Origin: Pseudomonadota bacterium | GTDB lineage: Bacteria > Pseudomonadota > Alphaproteobacteria > Rhodospirillales > Rhodospirillaceae | Assembly (NCBI GenBank): GCA_020160875.1 | Contig: JAIUPE010000014.1 | Span: 1-50,081 of the forward strand | Direction: 5' to 3' | Length of the DNA: 50,081 bases | Shown: positions 1-7,783 of the stretch, one piece after another | How positions within the stretch are numbered: position 1 is the first letter of the stretch | Layout of the letters: every line of letters starts with the position of its first letter | Made by a program: the position numbers and the translations under genes | The notes under the pieces: model-generated | What the model was told of the DNA's origin: nothing | The model's database searches: none | Seen by the model: the letters and a program-made list of their open reading frames with translations, nothing else

Positions 1-59
1 CGGTCGAATGCCGCGCGCTTGCCTTTGGCCAGAAAGCCAAGCTGGTCGAGCGCGCTTAA
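1..59 (+). CDS. 3' end of an unidentified gene
   Basis: An open frame enters from the left edge and stops at TAA (57-59); only 18 residues are visible, ending GQKAKLVERA. Its stop overlaps the stop of the converging minus-strand gene through a shared TTAA, a common arrangement for real convergent gene ends. Too little remains to assign a family. It could also be chance reading frame. Confidence 0.4.
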   Translation, partial: VECRALAFGQKAKLVERA

Positions 60-466
60 TCCTGCTCGAGGCTCACGCGCTCGAGCACGTCGGGCGCCGC
101 GATCCCTTTCGCGAGGACAAGTTTGATCACCTTGGCGTCGATGCTCTCATCATCGCCCGCCTCGATCGCGGCGTTGAAGCGCGCTTCGCGTTCCTGGCGC
201 ACCGTCGGCCCCCATTGCGCTTCGGTCTCCGCCGGTCCCAGGACGCAGAAGGAAATGAGCATGGCGGCCTCGCGCATCAAGCCGTCGATCACGCCGTTCT
301 CGGACATTGTGTTCTCGGCGGCGGCGCGCGCCCAACGGAAAATCGCAAAGCGCATCCCGTCGTCGACATAGGCCGGATTCACTTCCAGCGTCGCTAACGT
401 GCGGTCGAACAGCTGCAGTGCGGAGCGCCGCTTCGAGCCGCCAAAGAAGTCCACAATGTCGATCAT
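56..466 (-). CDS. hypothetical protein, 136 aa
   Basis: I do not recognise this protein. The chosen start is the ATG at 464-466 (begins MIDIVDFFGG). The frame stays open upstream, but that part is antisense to the small zinc-ribbon gene and rich in unlikely residues. The product looks soluble and helical, without a signal peptide or membrane segment. Its C-terminal half is acidic with conserved-looking DAKVIKLVLAKGIAAPDVLERV. The ribosome-binding site is weak. It is divergent from the 65-aa gene at 543 and converges with the partial gene at the left edge. Function unknown. Confidence 0.6.
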   Translation of the reverse strand: MIDIVDFFGGSKRRSALQLFDRTLATLEVNPAYVDDGMRFAIFRWARAAAENTMSENGVIDGLMREAAMLISFCVLGPAETEAQWGPTVRQEREARFNAAIEAGDDESIDAKVIKLVLAKGIAAPDVLERVSLEQD

Positions 467-542
467 CAACGAGAACCGCGCAAAAAAGACCAGGTTCGCG
501 TAAGATAGGATGCGATCAAGGATTTCGCGAGGGGGCGATCCC

Positions 543-740
543 GTGGCTAACAATTCATCGAAGACGTCCGGCGGCGCACCGCAACTTCCGCCCAAGCAGA
601 CCTGCGGCAAATGCGACGCCGAATTCCGCTGGGAGCCCAGCGACCCGCGTGTGAAGGGTTCACCGCTCGTCGCCCGGCTTTCCAAACCCTCCGATAACTG
701 CGACTGCGGTTATGGCAGTCTGCCGCCACGCCTGGAGTAG
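543..740 (+). CDS. small zinc-ribbon-like protein, 65 aa
   Basis: GTG start at 543 preceded by a good ribosome-binding site (GAGGGGG, about 5 nt upstream). The product has a CGKCDAEFRW knuckle near residues 20-29 and a second CDCGYG cysteine pair near residues 53-58, spaced as in small zinc ribbons. The C-terminus is short (SLPPRLE). The gene is divergent from the 136-aa gene and ends 3 nt before the convergent dadA stop. Probable metal-binding or nucleic-acid-binding protein; the role is unknown. The start is inferred from the ribosome-binding site; an upstream in-frame ATG at 510 is possible. Confidence 0.6.
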   Translation: MANNSSKTSGGAPQLPPKQTCGKCDAEFRWEPSDPRVKGSPLVARLSKPSDNCDCGYGSLPPRLE

Positions 741-743
741 GGG

Positions 744-2009
744 TTACCCCCCGAACCTCTCCAGTTCCAACCCGTTCATCTCGATCTCTGGCACACGGCC
801 CGAGATCAGGTCGGCGATCACGCGCCCCGATCCGCATGCCATCGTCCAGCCCAAGGTGCCGTGGCCGGTGTTGAGGAACAGGTTGTCGAATTTTGTCGCG
901 CCCAGAATCGGCACGGAGTCCGGCGTCGCCGGGCGCAGGCCGCACCAAGCATTCAGTTCTTTATAGGACGAGGCGCGCGGGAACAGGCTCATGACGTTCT
1001 CGCGGATCGGCGCGACGCGCACGGGATCGAGGTGTGTGTTCCAGCCGGCGAGCTCCGCGGTGCCCGCCACGCGCAGACGGTTTCCAAGGCGCGTGAACAC
1101 CATGAAGCGTGTCTCGTCGGTGATGCTCACGGTCGGCGCTGCGCTCGGGTCCTCGATTTCGGCGGTGATCGAGTAACCCTTTGCCGGGTACACCGGCAGT
1201 TTGAGTCCAAGCTGTTTGGCTAAGAATGGACTGTAGCTTCCAAGCGACAGCACAACCGCGTCGGGCGTCTCGTCGCCCTGGTCCGTGACGATCCGGGTCA
1301 CGCGTTTGCCGTCGTGCTCCAGTTTCTGGATGTTGACGCCATAACGGAACTTAGCGCCGCGCGCGACGGCCAGCGCCGCGAGTTCCTCGCTGAACTTGCG
1401 CGCATCGCCGCTTTCATCTTCGCCACTCATCAGGCCGCCAACGACGTCACCTTTACGCACGGCGTCGGCAAGGGCGGGTTCCACCTTCACGCAGTCCTCG
1501 GGCGTCAGCACATCCTGCGCGAGACCGAGTGCGGCGAGTTGCGCCGCCGTATGGCGGCCGTGCTCGAACTCCGGCTTGGTGCGGTAGATGTGCAGGATAC
1601 CCTTGAGCTGCTGGTCGTATTGGATGTTGGTTTTCTGGCGCAGGGCCTTCAGCACCTCGCGGCTGTACAAAGCTATCCGCAGCGTGCGGTCCATGTTGAT
1701 GCGCTCGCGTTCGCTCGTGCAATTCGCCAGGAACTTGAGGCCCCATGACCACAGCGCGGGATCGAAGCGCCACGGTTTGAACAGCAGCGGTGCGTCGGGC
1801 TGAAAGGTCCACAGGAACGTCTGCCACGGTACCTTCGGGCCCGCCCAGGGTTTGGCGTGGCAGGCCGAGATCTGTCCGCCGTTGGCGAAGCTGGTTTCCT
1901 GGCCCGCGCCTTTTTGACGATCGAGCACGACGACATCATGCCCATCTTCCGCGAGGAAGTAGGCCGTGCTGGTTCCCACAACACCTGCGCCGAGAACAGC
2001 GACTTTCAT
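744..2009 (-). CDS. dadA: D-amino acid dehydrogenase (DadA)
   Basis: FAD-dependent oxidoreductase of 421 aa that deaminates D-amino acids (typically D-alanine) to 2-oxo acids at the inner membrane, passing electrons to the respiratory chain. The N-terminus MKVAVLGAGVVGTSTAYFL is the GxGxxG dinucleotide-binding fold, followed by VVVLDRQ and the TSFANGGQIS segment typical of DadA. The C-terminus holds the second FAD contact NTGHGTLGWTMACGSG. The length matches the family (about 410-435 aa). I start at the ATG ending at 2009; the frame remains open upstream for about 170 more codons, but that stretch is antisense to nnr. Divergent from nnr with 55 bp between the two starts. Confidence 0.93.
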   Translation of the reverse strand: MKVAVLGAGVVGTSTAYFLAEDGHDVVVLDRQKGAGQETSFANGGQISACHAKPWAGPKVPWQTFLWTFQPDAPLLFKPWRFDPALWSWGLKFLANCTSERERINMDRTLRIALYSREVLKALRQKTNIQYDQQLKGILHIYRTKPEFEHGRHTAAQLAALGLAQDVLTPEDCVKVEPALADAVRKGDVVGGLMSGEDESGDARKFSEELAALAVARGAKFRYGVNIQKLEHDGKRVTRIVTDQGDETPDAVVLSLGSYSPFLAKQLGLKLPVYPAKGYSITAEIEDPSAAPTVSITDETRFMVFTRLGNRLRVAGTAELAGWNTHLDPVRVAPIRENVMSLFPRASSYKELNAWCGLRPATPDSVPILGATKFDNLFLNTGHGTLGWTMACGSGRVIADLISGRVPEIEMNGLELERFGG

Positions 2010-2064
2010 ATTCGAATACTCATTGGCCTTGTGATGCGCCATATCCTCGGCGCAGGATAGATTT

Positions 2065-3567
2065 ATGACGCCTTTCGCGACTTCACCAGCCCTCTTACCG
2101 CATACGATCCCCGACGAATGCGCGGTTCTGTCGGCGGCGGAGATGTATGCGGCCGACAAAGCCGCCGGCGTTGACACGCTGACCCTGATGGAAGCGGCGG
2201 GTCTTTCCGTCACGCGCGTCATCGAGGCGCGCTGGCCACGGTGCGCGGTCGCGGTCCTGTGCGGACCCGGCAACAATGGCGGTGACGGTTTCGTCGTCGC
2301 ACGCCGGCTTGCCGAAAAAGGGTGGCCCGTGCAGGTCGGCTTGCTCGGTCCTCCGGAGGCGCTGAAAGGTGACGCGGCGGCCAATGCGCGGCGATGGCGG
2401 GACTTCGGTGAAATCCGCCCGCTCGCATGCGACCTCTTGGACGGCACGCCGCTCGTGGTTGACGCACTTTTCGGTGCGGGGCTGTCGCGTGCGTTGGAAG
2501 GACGCGCGCGTGAGATCGTCACCGCGATCAACGGCCGCGCGCTGACCTGTATCGCGATCGATGTGCCGAGCGGCGTTCATGGCGACACGGGTGAGGTTCT
2601 GGATGGGGTTGCCCCGCGCTGCGCGGCGACGGTGACGTTCTTTCGCGCGAAGCCTGCGCATTTCCTTTACCCCGCGCGCGATCTTTGCGGCGAACTTACC
2701 GTCGCCGGCATCGGCATCCCCGATGCCGTGCTCAAGGACATCGCGCCGCGCACCGCGCACAACGTGCCCGCGCTCTGGCATCTGCCGCGCTGGACCTGGA
2801 GCGATCACAAATACGACCACGGTGACGCGGTGGTGATCGGCGGCGATCTTGTGACCGGTGCCGCGCGGCTCGCGGCGCGTGCGGCCCGCAGGGCAGGGGC
2901 GGGCCTCTTACGTCTGGCGGTCCCGGCCAGCGCGGTTGCGCTCTACGCCTCCGCCGAACCCGGCGCCTTCGTGCAGGCGATGGACACACCCGCCGAACTC
3001 GACGAACTCCTCGCGGACAAACGGCGCAACGGGGTGCTGATCGGACCGGGCGCCGGCGTCGGCGCGGCGACGCGGGCGCGCGTCTTGCGCATTCTTGAAT
3101 CCGGCAAGGCGGTGGTGCTCGATGCCGATGCGCTCACCAGCTTCGAAGACACACCGCAAGCGCTCCTGACGGCGATCGGGCGCGCAAAGGGACCCGTGGT
3201 CCTCACGCCGCACGAAGGCGAGTTTGGCCGAATCTTCAAGGTTCCGGCGGGCTCCCGCTTGGCGCGGGCCCGCGCGGCGGCGGCGGTCAGCGGCGCGGTC
3301 GTGATCCTTAAGGGACCCGATAGCGTGGTGGCCGCCCCGGACGGACGCGCGTCCATCGCCTCGAATGCGCCACCTTGGCTTGCAACCGGTGGGTCGGGCG
3401 ACGTGCTCGCGGGCTTGGTTTTGGGCCTTTTGGTTCAAGGAATGGGGGGCTGGCAGGCCGCCAACGCCGCGGTTTGGCTCCATGGCGAGGCTGGACGCCG
3501 GCTGGGGCGCGGATTGATCGCCGAGGACCTCCCGGACGCCCTTCCCGGCGTTTTAGCCGGGTTTTAG
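2065..3567 (+). CDS. nnr: bifunctional NAD(P)H-hydrate epimerase / ADP-dependent dehydratase
   Basis: Repairs damaged NADHX/NADPHX: the N-terminal YjeF_N domain (about residues 1-215) interconverts the R and S hydrates, and the C-terminal ribokinase-like domain (about 225-500) dehydrates the S form using ADP. GPGNNGGDG at residues 67-75 is the epimerase nucleotide motif. LTPHEGEF and ATGGSGDVLAG are the dehydratase signature. At 500 aa it is the full-length fused form. ATG at 2065 has an AGGA ribosome-binding site about 10 nt upstream. It is divergent from dadA, so the 55-bp gap must hold both promoters. Confidence 0.93.
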   Translation: MTPFATSPALLPHTIPDECAVLSAAEMYAADKAAGVDTLTLMEAAGLSVTRVIEARWPRCAVAVLCGPGNNGGDGFVVARRLAEKGWPVQVGLLGPPEALKGDAAANARRWRDFGEIRPLACDLLDGTPLVVDALFGAGLSRALEGRAREIVTAINGRALTCIAIDVPSGVHGDTGEVLDGVAPRCAATVTFFRAKPAHFLYPARDLCGELTVAGIGIPDAVLKDIAPRTAHNVPALWHLPRWTWSDHKYDHGDAVVIGGDLVTGAARLAARAARRAGAGLLRLAVPASAVALYASAEPGAFVQAMDTPAELDELLADKRRNGVLIGPGAGVGAATRARVLRILESGKAVVLDADALTSFEDTPQALLTAIGRAKGPVVLTPHEGEFGRIFKVPAGSRLARARAAAAVSGAVVILKGPDSVVAAPDGRASIASNAPPWLATGGSGDVLAGLVLGLLVQGMGGWQAANAAVWLHGEAGRRLGRGLIAEDLPDALPGVLAGF

Positions 3568-3600
3568 TCGCTTACAGGCCGGAATGGCGGGTCATAAGGC

Positions 3601-3630
3601 TTGATCCAGTCGGGTGTTCTTGGCTATCTA
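3601..3630 (+). promoter_or_regulatory. possible sigma-70 promoter for tRNA-Leu / tig
   Basis: TTGATC at 3601-3606 and TATCTA at 3625-3630 are separated by 18 bp, about 70 bp before the tRNA. The match is partial and the call is inferred. It lies in the gap between nnr and the tRNA, where a promoter is expected. Confidence 0.35.
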
Positions 3631-3700
3631 CCGCATCCTTTTTTTAGCGCTCAGCGGTGTCCTGGCTCTTGGCCATGTGGCCGCGGCCTTCTGGCCTCCG

Positions 3701-3789
3701 GCGGGTGTGGTGAAACTGGTAGACACGCCAGGTTTAGGTCCTGGTGTCCGTAACAGGACGTAGGGGTTCAAATCCCTTCACCCGCACCA
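3701..3789 (+). tRNA. tRNA-Leu (anticodon UAG)
   Basis: Acceptor stem GCGGGTG (3701-3707) pairs with CACCCGC (3779-3785), followed by discriminator A and an encoded CCA (3787-3789). The anticodon arm CCAGG-tttaggt-CCTGG gives anticodon TAG. A long variable arm (GTGTCCGTAACAGGAC) and the GGTTCAAATCC T-arm are typical of class II leucine tRNA. It decodes CUN codons. It lies about 100 bp before tig and may share its transcript. Confidence 0.96.
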
Positions 3790-3885
3790 AGCCGATGGCC
3801 TCGGCGACGGCGCAAAGGACGACGAAACGGCGGCGCGACGCTCGCGCCAGAAGATAAAGATTCTAGACGGGATTGCGGATTCTCC

Positions 3886-5205
3886 ATGCAAGTCATTGAA
3901 AAGCCGGCCGATGGCCTCAAGCGTGCGTTCAACGTCGTGGTTCCCACGGCCGCCATCGAAGAAAAGGTCAACGAGCGCCTGAATGAAGTCGGCCAGCAGG
4001 TGCGCCTGCCGGGCTTCCGCCCGGGCAAGGTTCCGATGAACCTGCTCAAGAAGCGTTTCGGCGAAGCCGTGCGCGGCGAAATCCTCGAAAAGACCATCGA
4101 CGAATCCACCCAGGCCGCGCTCAGCGAAAAGGCTTTGAAGCCGGCCGTCCAGCCTAAGGTCGAACTCGTGAAGTTCGAAGAAGGCCAGGATCTCGAGTTC
4201 TCGGTCCAGCTCGAAGTGCTGCCGGAAATCAGCTCCGAAGTCGGCGCGATCGATCTCACCCGTCCGACGGCTCCGGTCTCCGATGACGAGATGAGCAAGG
4301 CGCTCGAAGGCGTTCAGCGCACGAAGGCGACGGCAGAAAAAATTGAGCGCGCCGCCGGCAAGGGCGACGTCGTGTTCGCCGATTTCGTCGGCCGCATGAA
4401 CGGCGAAGTTTTCCAGGGCGGCACGATGCAGGACGCCCTGATCGAGATCGGTAGCAACAATTTCATCCCCGGCTTCGAAGACCAGCTCATCGGCGCCAAG
4501 GCCGGCGATAAGCGCACCGTGAAGGTGACCTTCCCGGCCGACTACGCCGGCGCGCCGCATCTGGCCGGCAAGGATGCCGAGTTCGAAGTCGACGTGAAGG
4601 AAATCCGTGAACTGAAGCTCCCGGCGCTCGACGACGAACTCGCCAAGAGCATCGGCGACGCCACCATCGATGCCCTCAAGGAACGTCTGCGCGCCTATCT
4701 CCAGCAGAACCATGACAGCGCGTCGCGCCAGCGCATGAAGCGCCAGCTGCTCGACAAGCTCGCTGAGTCGCACAAGTTCGCCGTTCCGCAGGGCCTCGTG
4801 GATATCGAGTTCGAGTCCATCTGGCGCCAGATGGAGCAGGTCACCCGCGGTGGTCAGGTCGATCCGGAAGACGCCGGCAAGTCGGAAGACGAGCTGAAGA
4901 AGGAATACCGCGACATCGCCGAGCGCCGCGTGCGCCTGGGTTTGCTCTTGTCCGAAATCGGCCAAAAGGCCGGCGTTGTGATCAGCCCGGAAGACCTCAA
5001 GTCGGCCATCGTTCAGGAAGCGATGCGTTATCCCGGTCAGGAAGCGCAGGTTGTCGATTACTACCAGCGCAACCCGCAGGCGCTCGAAGCGTTCCGCGCG
5101 CCGTTGTTCGAAGAGAAGGTCGTCGACCATCTCATCAGCAAGGCCAACGTGACCGATAAGCCGGTCACCATTGAAGAACTGCTCAAGGAAGACGACGAGA
5201 TCTAA
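3886..5205 (+). CDS. tig: trigger factor
   Basis: Ribosome-associated chaperone and peptidyl-prolyl isomerase that receives nascent chains at the exit tunnel. The N-terminal ribosome-binding domain carries the GFRPGK signature (residues 43-48). It is followed by an FKBP-type PPIase domain (about 155-245; GDVVFADFVGRMNGEVFQGG-type segment) and the C-terminal helical chaperone arms. The length of 439 aa is within the family range. It is first in the alphaproteobacterial order tig-clpP-clpX-lon and followed by a strong intrinsic terminator, so it is probably a separate transcript from clpP. Confidence 0.97.
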   Translation: MQVIEKPADGLKRAFNVVVPTAAIEEKVNERLNEVGQQVRLPGFRPGKVPMNLLKKRFGEAVRGEILEKTIDESTQAALSEKALKPAVQPKVELVKFEEGQDLEFSVQLEVLPEISSEVGAIDLTRPTAPVSDDEMSKALEGVQRTKATAEKIERAAGKGDVVFADFVGRMNGEVFQGGTMQDALIEIGSNNFIPGFEDQLIGAKAGDKRTVKVTFPADYAGAPHLAGKDAEFEVDVKEIRELKLPALDDELAKSIGDATIDALKERLRAYLQQNHDSASRQRMKRQLLDKLAESHKFAVPQGLVDIEFESIWRQMEQVTRGGQVDPEDAGKSEDELKKEYRDIAERRVRLGLLLSEIGQKAGVVISPEDLKSAIVQEAMRYPGQEAQVVDYYQRNPQALEAFRAPLFEEKVVDHLISKANVTDKPVTIEELLKEDDEI

Positions 5206-5264
5206 GTCGTTAACCTTTTGAGGCGCGGTTCCCGCCCGGGACACGCGCAAATAAAGAGTCCTGA

Positions 5265-5305
5265 GGGCTGCAAGGTGGGACCCGCCTTGCAGCCCTTATC
5301 TTTTT
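5265..5305 (+). terminator. intrinsic terminator after tig
   Basis: Perfect 11-bp stem GGGCTGCAAGG (5265-5275) / CCTTGCAGCCC (5285-5295), 9-nt loop, followed by TTATCTTTTT. It separates tig from clpP. Confidence 0.9.
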
Positions 5306-5350
5306 GCTTATGTTAGGCGGAACAATTCCCCGTACGCCTTTAGGTGATTC

Positions 5351-6013
5351 ATGAAAGACCGCAGCCCCATCGAAGTTTTGGACAACCTCGTGCCGATGGT
5401 GGTCGAGCAGACCAATAGGGGCGAACGCGCATATGATATTTATTCGCTGCTGCTGAAGCAGCGCGTCATCTTCCTCACCGGCGGCGTCAACGACCAGATC
5501 TCGTCGCTGATCTGCGCCCAGCTCCTCTTCCTGGAATCGGATAACCCGAACAAGGACATCTCGTTCTACATCAACTCGCCGGGTGGCGTCGTCACCTCGG
5601 GCTTGGCGATCTACGACACCATGAAATACATCCGCTGCGATGTTTCCACCCTTTGTATTGGCCAGGCCGCCTCCATGGGCTCGCTGCTGCTGGCCGGCGG
5701 CACCAAGGGCAAGCGTTACTCCCTGCCGAACTCGCGCATCATGATCCACCAGCCCTCGGGCGGCTTCCAGGGTCAGGCGGCGGACATCGAGATCCAGGCA
5801 CGCGAGATCCTGCAGCTGCGTGAACGCCTCAACCAGATTTACGTCGAGCACACCGGCCAGACCCTGAAGGCCGTCGAGAAGGCGATGGACCGCGACAACT
5901 ATATGACCGCGGAAGACGCCAAGACCTTCGGTCTGATCGACACGGTCATCAAGGAACGCCCCCGTCCGCTGGACAAGGACGGTAACGGTGTCACGCCGCT
6001 GAAAACGGCCTAA
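5351..6013 (+). CDS. clpP: ATP-dependent Clp protease proteolytic subunit
   Basis: Serine peptidase that forms the double-ring chamber used by ClpX (and ClpA). The catalytic triad is visible as Ser108 (GQAASMGS), His133 (IMIHQP) and Asp182 (MDRDNYM); the spacings of 25 and 49 residues equal those of E. coli ClpP. Length 220 aa, including a short N-terminal propeptide-like segment before [17 protein letters not shown] ribosome-binding site precedes the ATG. The 299-bp gap to clpX suggests separate transcription. Confidence 0.97.
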   Translation: MKDRSPIEVLDNLVPMVVEQTNRGERAYDIYSLLLKQRVIFLTGGVNDQISSLICAQLLFLESDNPNKDISFYINSPGGVVTSGLAIYDTMKYIRCDVSTLCIGQAASMGSLLLAGGTKGKRYSLPNSRIMIHQPSGGFQGQAADIEIQAREILQLRERLNQIYVEHTGQTLKAVEKAMDRDNYMTAEDAKTFGLIDTVIKERPRPLDKDGNGVTPLKTA

Positions 6014-6324
6014 ACGGGCCGGGAACCGGATCGTCGCCGTTCAACCGTTGGCTTCACAAATCCGCGCGCGACTGCACTTTATGCACGCCGGATATGCAAC
6101 TCTGGCGCTCGTTGAGCATTAAGCTCGGGAGCGCAGGAGACCCGACGTTATTGAATATTAACGATTAAGAGGCGAGTTACCGAGCAGACACGTCTGCAAC
6201 CGGCGTGAATTCCTACGGTGGTTCTCGGTTGTACGGGGTGGAAAGCCTCGGTTAACATACGAAATGTAGTATTGATGACCATGGTCGCCCCAGCTTCCGG
6301 CGGCGGCCATCGGTGGAGAAGATG
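6014..6324 (+). promoter_or_regulatory. clpP-clpX intergenic region with candidate promoter and operator-like palindrome
   Basis: No gene is visible in this stretch. It holds an inverted repeat GCAGAC-AC-GTCTGC at 6184-6197 and a possible promoter, TTGTAC (6229-6234) and TAACAT (6253-6258) with an 18-bp spacer. It also has an AT-rich patch at 6149-6168. No convincing terminator follows clpP. These are inferences from pattern only; clpX probably has its own promoter here. Confidence 0.4.
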
Positions 6325-7593
6325 ATGACCAAGGCTTCGGGCGGAGATTCCAAGAACACCCTGTACTGCTCTTTCTGCGGAAAGAGCCAGCACGAGGTAC
6401 GCAAGCTTATTGCGGGCCCGACCGTATTCATCTGCGATGAATGCGTCGAACTCTGCATGGACATCATCCGCGAGGAGAACAAAACCAACCTCGTGAAGTC
6501 CCGCGAAGGCGTTCCGACGCCGCGCGACATCCTGAAGGTTCTCGATGATTATGTGATCGGCCAGGACCACGCCAAGCGCGTGCTCTCGGTGGCGGTCCAT
6601 AACCACTACAAGCGCCTGTCCGCGTCCTCGAAGAATGCGGAAGTCGAGATCTCGAAGTCGAACATCCTGCTCATCGGCCCGACAGGGTGCGGTAAGACGC
6701 TGCTGGCCCAGACGCTCGCGCGCATCCTCGATGTGCCGTTCACCATGGCCGATGCGACGACCCTCACGGAAGCCGGTTACGTCGGTGAAGACGTCGAGAA
6801 CATTATCCTGAAGCTGTTGCAGGCCGCCGACTACAACGTCGAGCGCGCGCAGCGCGGGATCGTCTACATCGACGAAATCGACAAAATCAGCCGTAAATCC
6901 GACAATCCGTCGATCACGCGCGACGTGTCGGGTGAAGGCGTGCAGCAGGCTCTCCTGAAGATCATGGAAGGCACGGTCGCTTCCGTTCCGCCGCAGGGCG
7001 GCCGCAAGCACCCGCAGCAGGAATTCCTCCAGGTGGACACGACCAATATCCTGTTCATCTGCGGCGGCGCCTTCGCCGGCCTCGAGAAGATCATCTCTCA
7101 GCGTGGCAAGGGCACCTCGATCGGCTTCGGCGCCGACGTGCGTTCGCAGGACGAGCGCGCCACCGGTGCGATCTTGCGCGAGGTCGAGCCGGAGGATCTG
7201 CTCAAGTACGGATTGATCCCTGAGTTCGTGGGTCGTTTGCCGATCCTCGCTACTCTGGAAGATCTGGACGAGCAGGCGCTTGTGGATATCTTGACCCGTC
7301 CGAAGAACGCTCTGGCCAAGCAGTACCAGCGCCTCTTCGACATGGAGAACGTTCACCTCACTTTCACGGAGGACGCGCTGCGGTCTGTGGCAAAGAAAGC
7401 CATTATTCGAAAGACCGGCGCGCGCGGCCTACGTTCCATCATGGAGAGCATTCTGCTCGATACGATGTTCGACCTCCCCGGCCTTGAGGGTGTCGAAGAA
7501 GTGGTTGTGAACGGTGAAGTCTCCGAGGGTCGCGCGAAACCGCTGTACATCTACGCGGATCGCCGTGGCGCCGAAGGCGGCACCTCTGCCTAA
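6325..7593 (+). CDS. clpX: ATP-dependent Clp protease ATP-binding subunit ClpX
   Basis: AAA+ unfoldase that feeds substrates to ClpP; 422 aa (E. coli 424). The N-terminal zinc-binding domain has Cys15, Cys18, Cys37 and Cys40. Walker A is GPTGCGKT (118-125) and Walker B is IVYIDEID (179-186). The pore-loop region GYVGEDVE and the RGLRSIMES sensor-2 segment are present. I chose the second of two adjacent ATGs (6325) because GGAG at 6315-6318 is then 6 nt away and the product begins [15 protein letters not shown] as in relatives; ATG 6322 and GTG 6313 are alternatives. Confidence 0.97.
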   Translation: MTKASGGDSKNTLYCSFCGKSQHEVRKLIAGPTVFICDECVELCMDIIREENKTNLVKSREGVPTPRDILKVLDDYVIGQDHAKRVLSVAVHNHYKRLSASSKNAEVEISKSNILLIGPTGCGKTLLAQTLARILDVPFTMADATTLTEAGYVGEDVENIILKLLQAADYNVERAQRGIVYIDEIDKISRKSDNPSITRDVSGEGVQQALLKIMEGTVASVPPQGGRKHPQQEFLQVDTTNILFICGGAFAGLEKIISQRGKGTSIGFGADVRSQDERATGAILREVEPEDLLKYGLIPEFVGRLPILATLEDLDEQALVDILTRPKNALAKQYQRLFDMENVHLTFTEDALRSVAKKAIIRKTGARGLRSIMESILLDTMFDLPGLEGVEEVVVNGEVSEGRAKPLYIYADRRGAEGGTSA

Positions 7594-7604
7594 TCTTTCA
7601 ATGG

Positions 7605-7647
7605 CTTGATACTTAGCCGGCACAACCTACATAGGGATTGTCCGGCT
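7605..7647 (+). promoter_or_regulatory. heat-shock-like promoter and hairpin upstream of lon
   Basis: CTTGAT (7605-7610), 15 nt, then CCTACAT (7626-7632) resembles the alphaproteobacterial sigma-32 pattern (CTTG... and CYTATNT), which would suit lon. The same interval forms a hairpin, AGCCGG (7615-7620)/CCGGCT (7642-7647) plus ACAA/TTGT, with the -10-like element in its loop. The hairpin lacks a T-tract. It is either a weak clpX transcript end or unrelated to termination. Inferred only. Confidence 0.4.
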
Positions 7648-7650
7648 GGG

Positions 7651-7664
7651 TTGATTAAGGTCAA
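7651..7664 (+). promoter_or_regulatory. FNR/FixK-like half-perfect box upstream of lon
   Basis: TTGAT-TAAG-GTCAA matches the TTGAT-N4-ATCAA consensus at 9 of 10 positions, about 120 bp before the lon start. No good -10 lies at the class II distance (TAGCTT at 7687-7692 is poor), so its function is doubtful. Confidence 0.25.
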
Positions 7665-7783
7665 ATGCGTAAGCCTGTACGCGCCGTAGCTTCACTGAAG
7701 TGCGGCAACCCAGAGCGAAAGCTTTCCGTTCATGTGAAGGAAGGCGAGCGCCCAGCGCAGACGACTGAAAGAAGGGTGTTGTA

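Noticed and set aside
3613-3760. Possible small hydrophobic peptide starting at GTG 3613 (LAIYRILFLALSGVLALGHVAA-like)
   Set aside because: The frame runs into and through tRNA-Leu and ends inside it; no ribosome-binding site. Read as leader sequence with a chance hydrophobic frame.
5307-5333. Sigma-32-like pair CTTATG / CCCCGT before clpP
   Set aside because: The -35 lacks the CTTG core and the implied start would leave only about 10 nt before the ATG; too weak to call.
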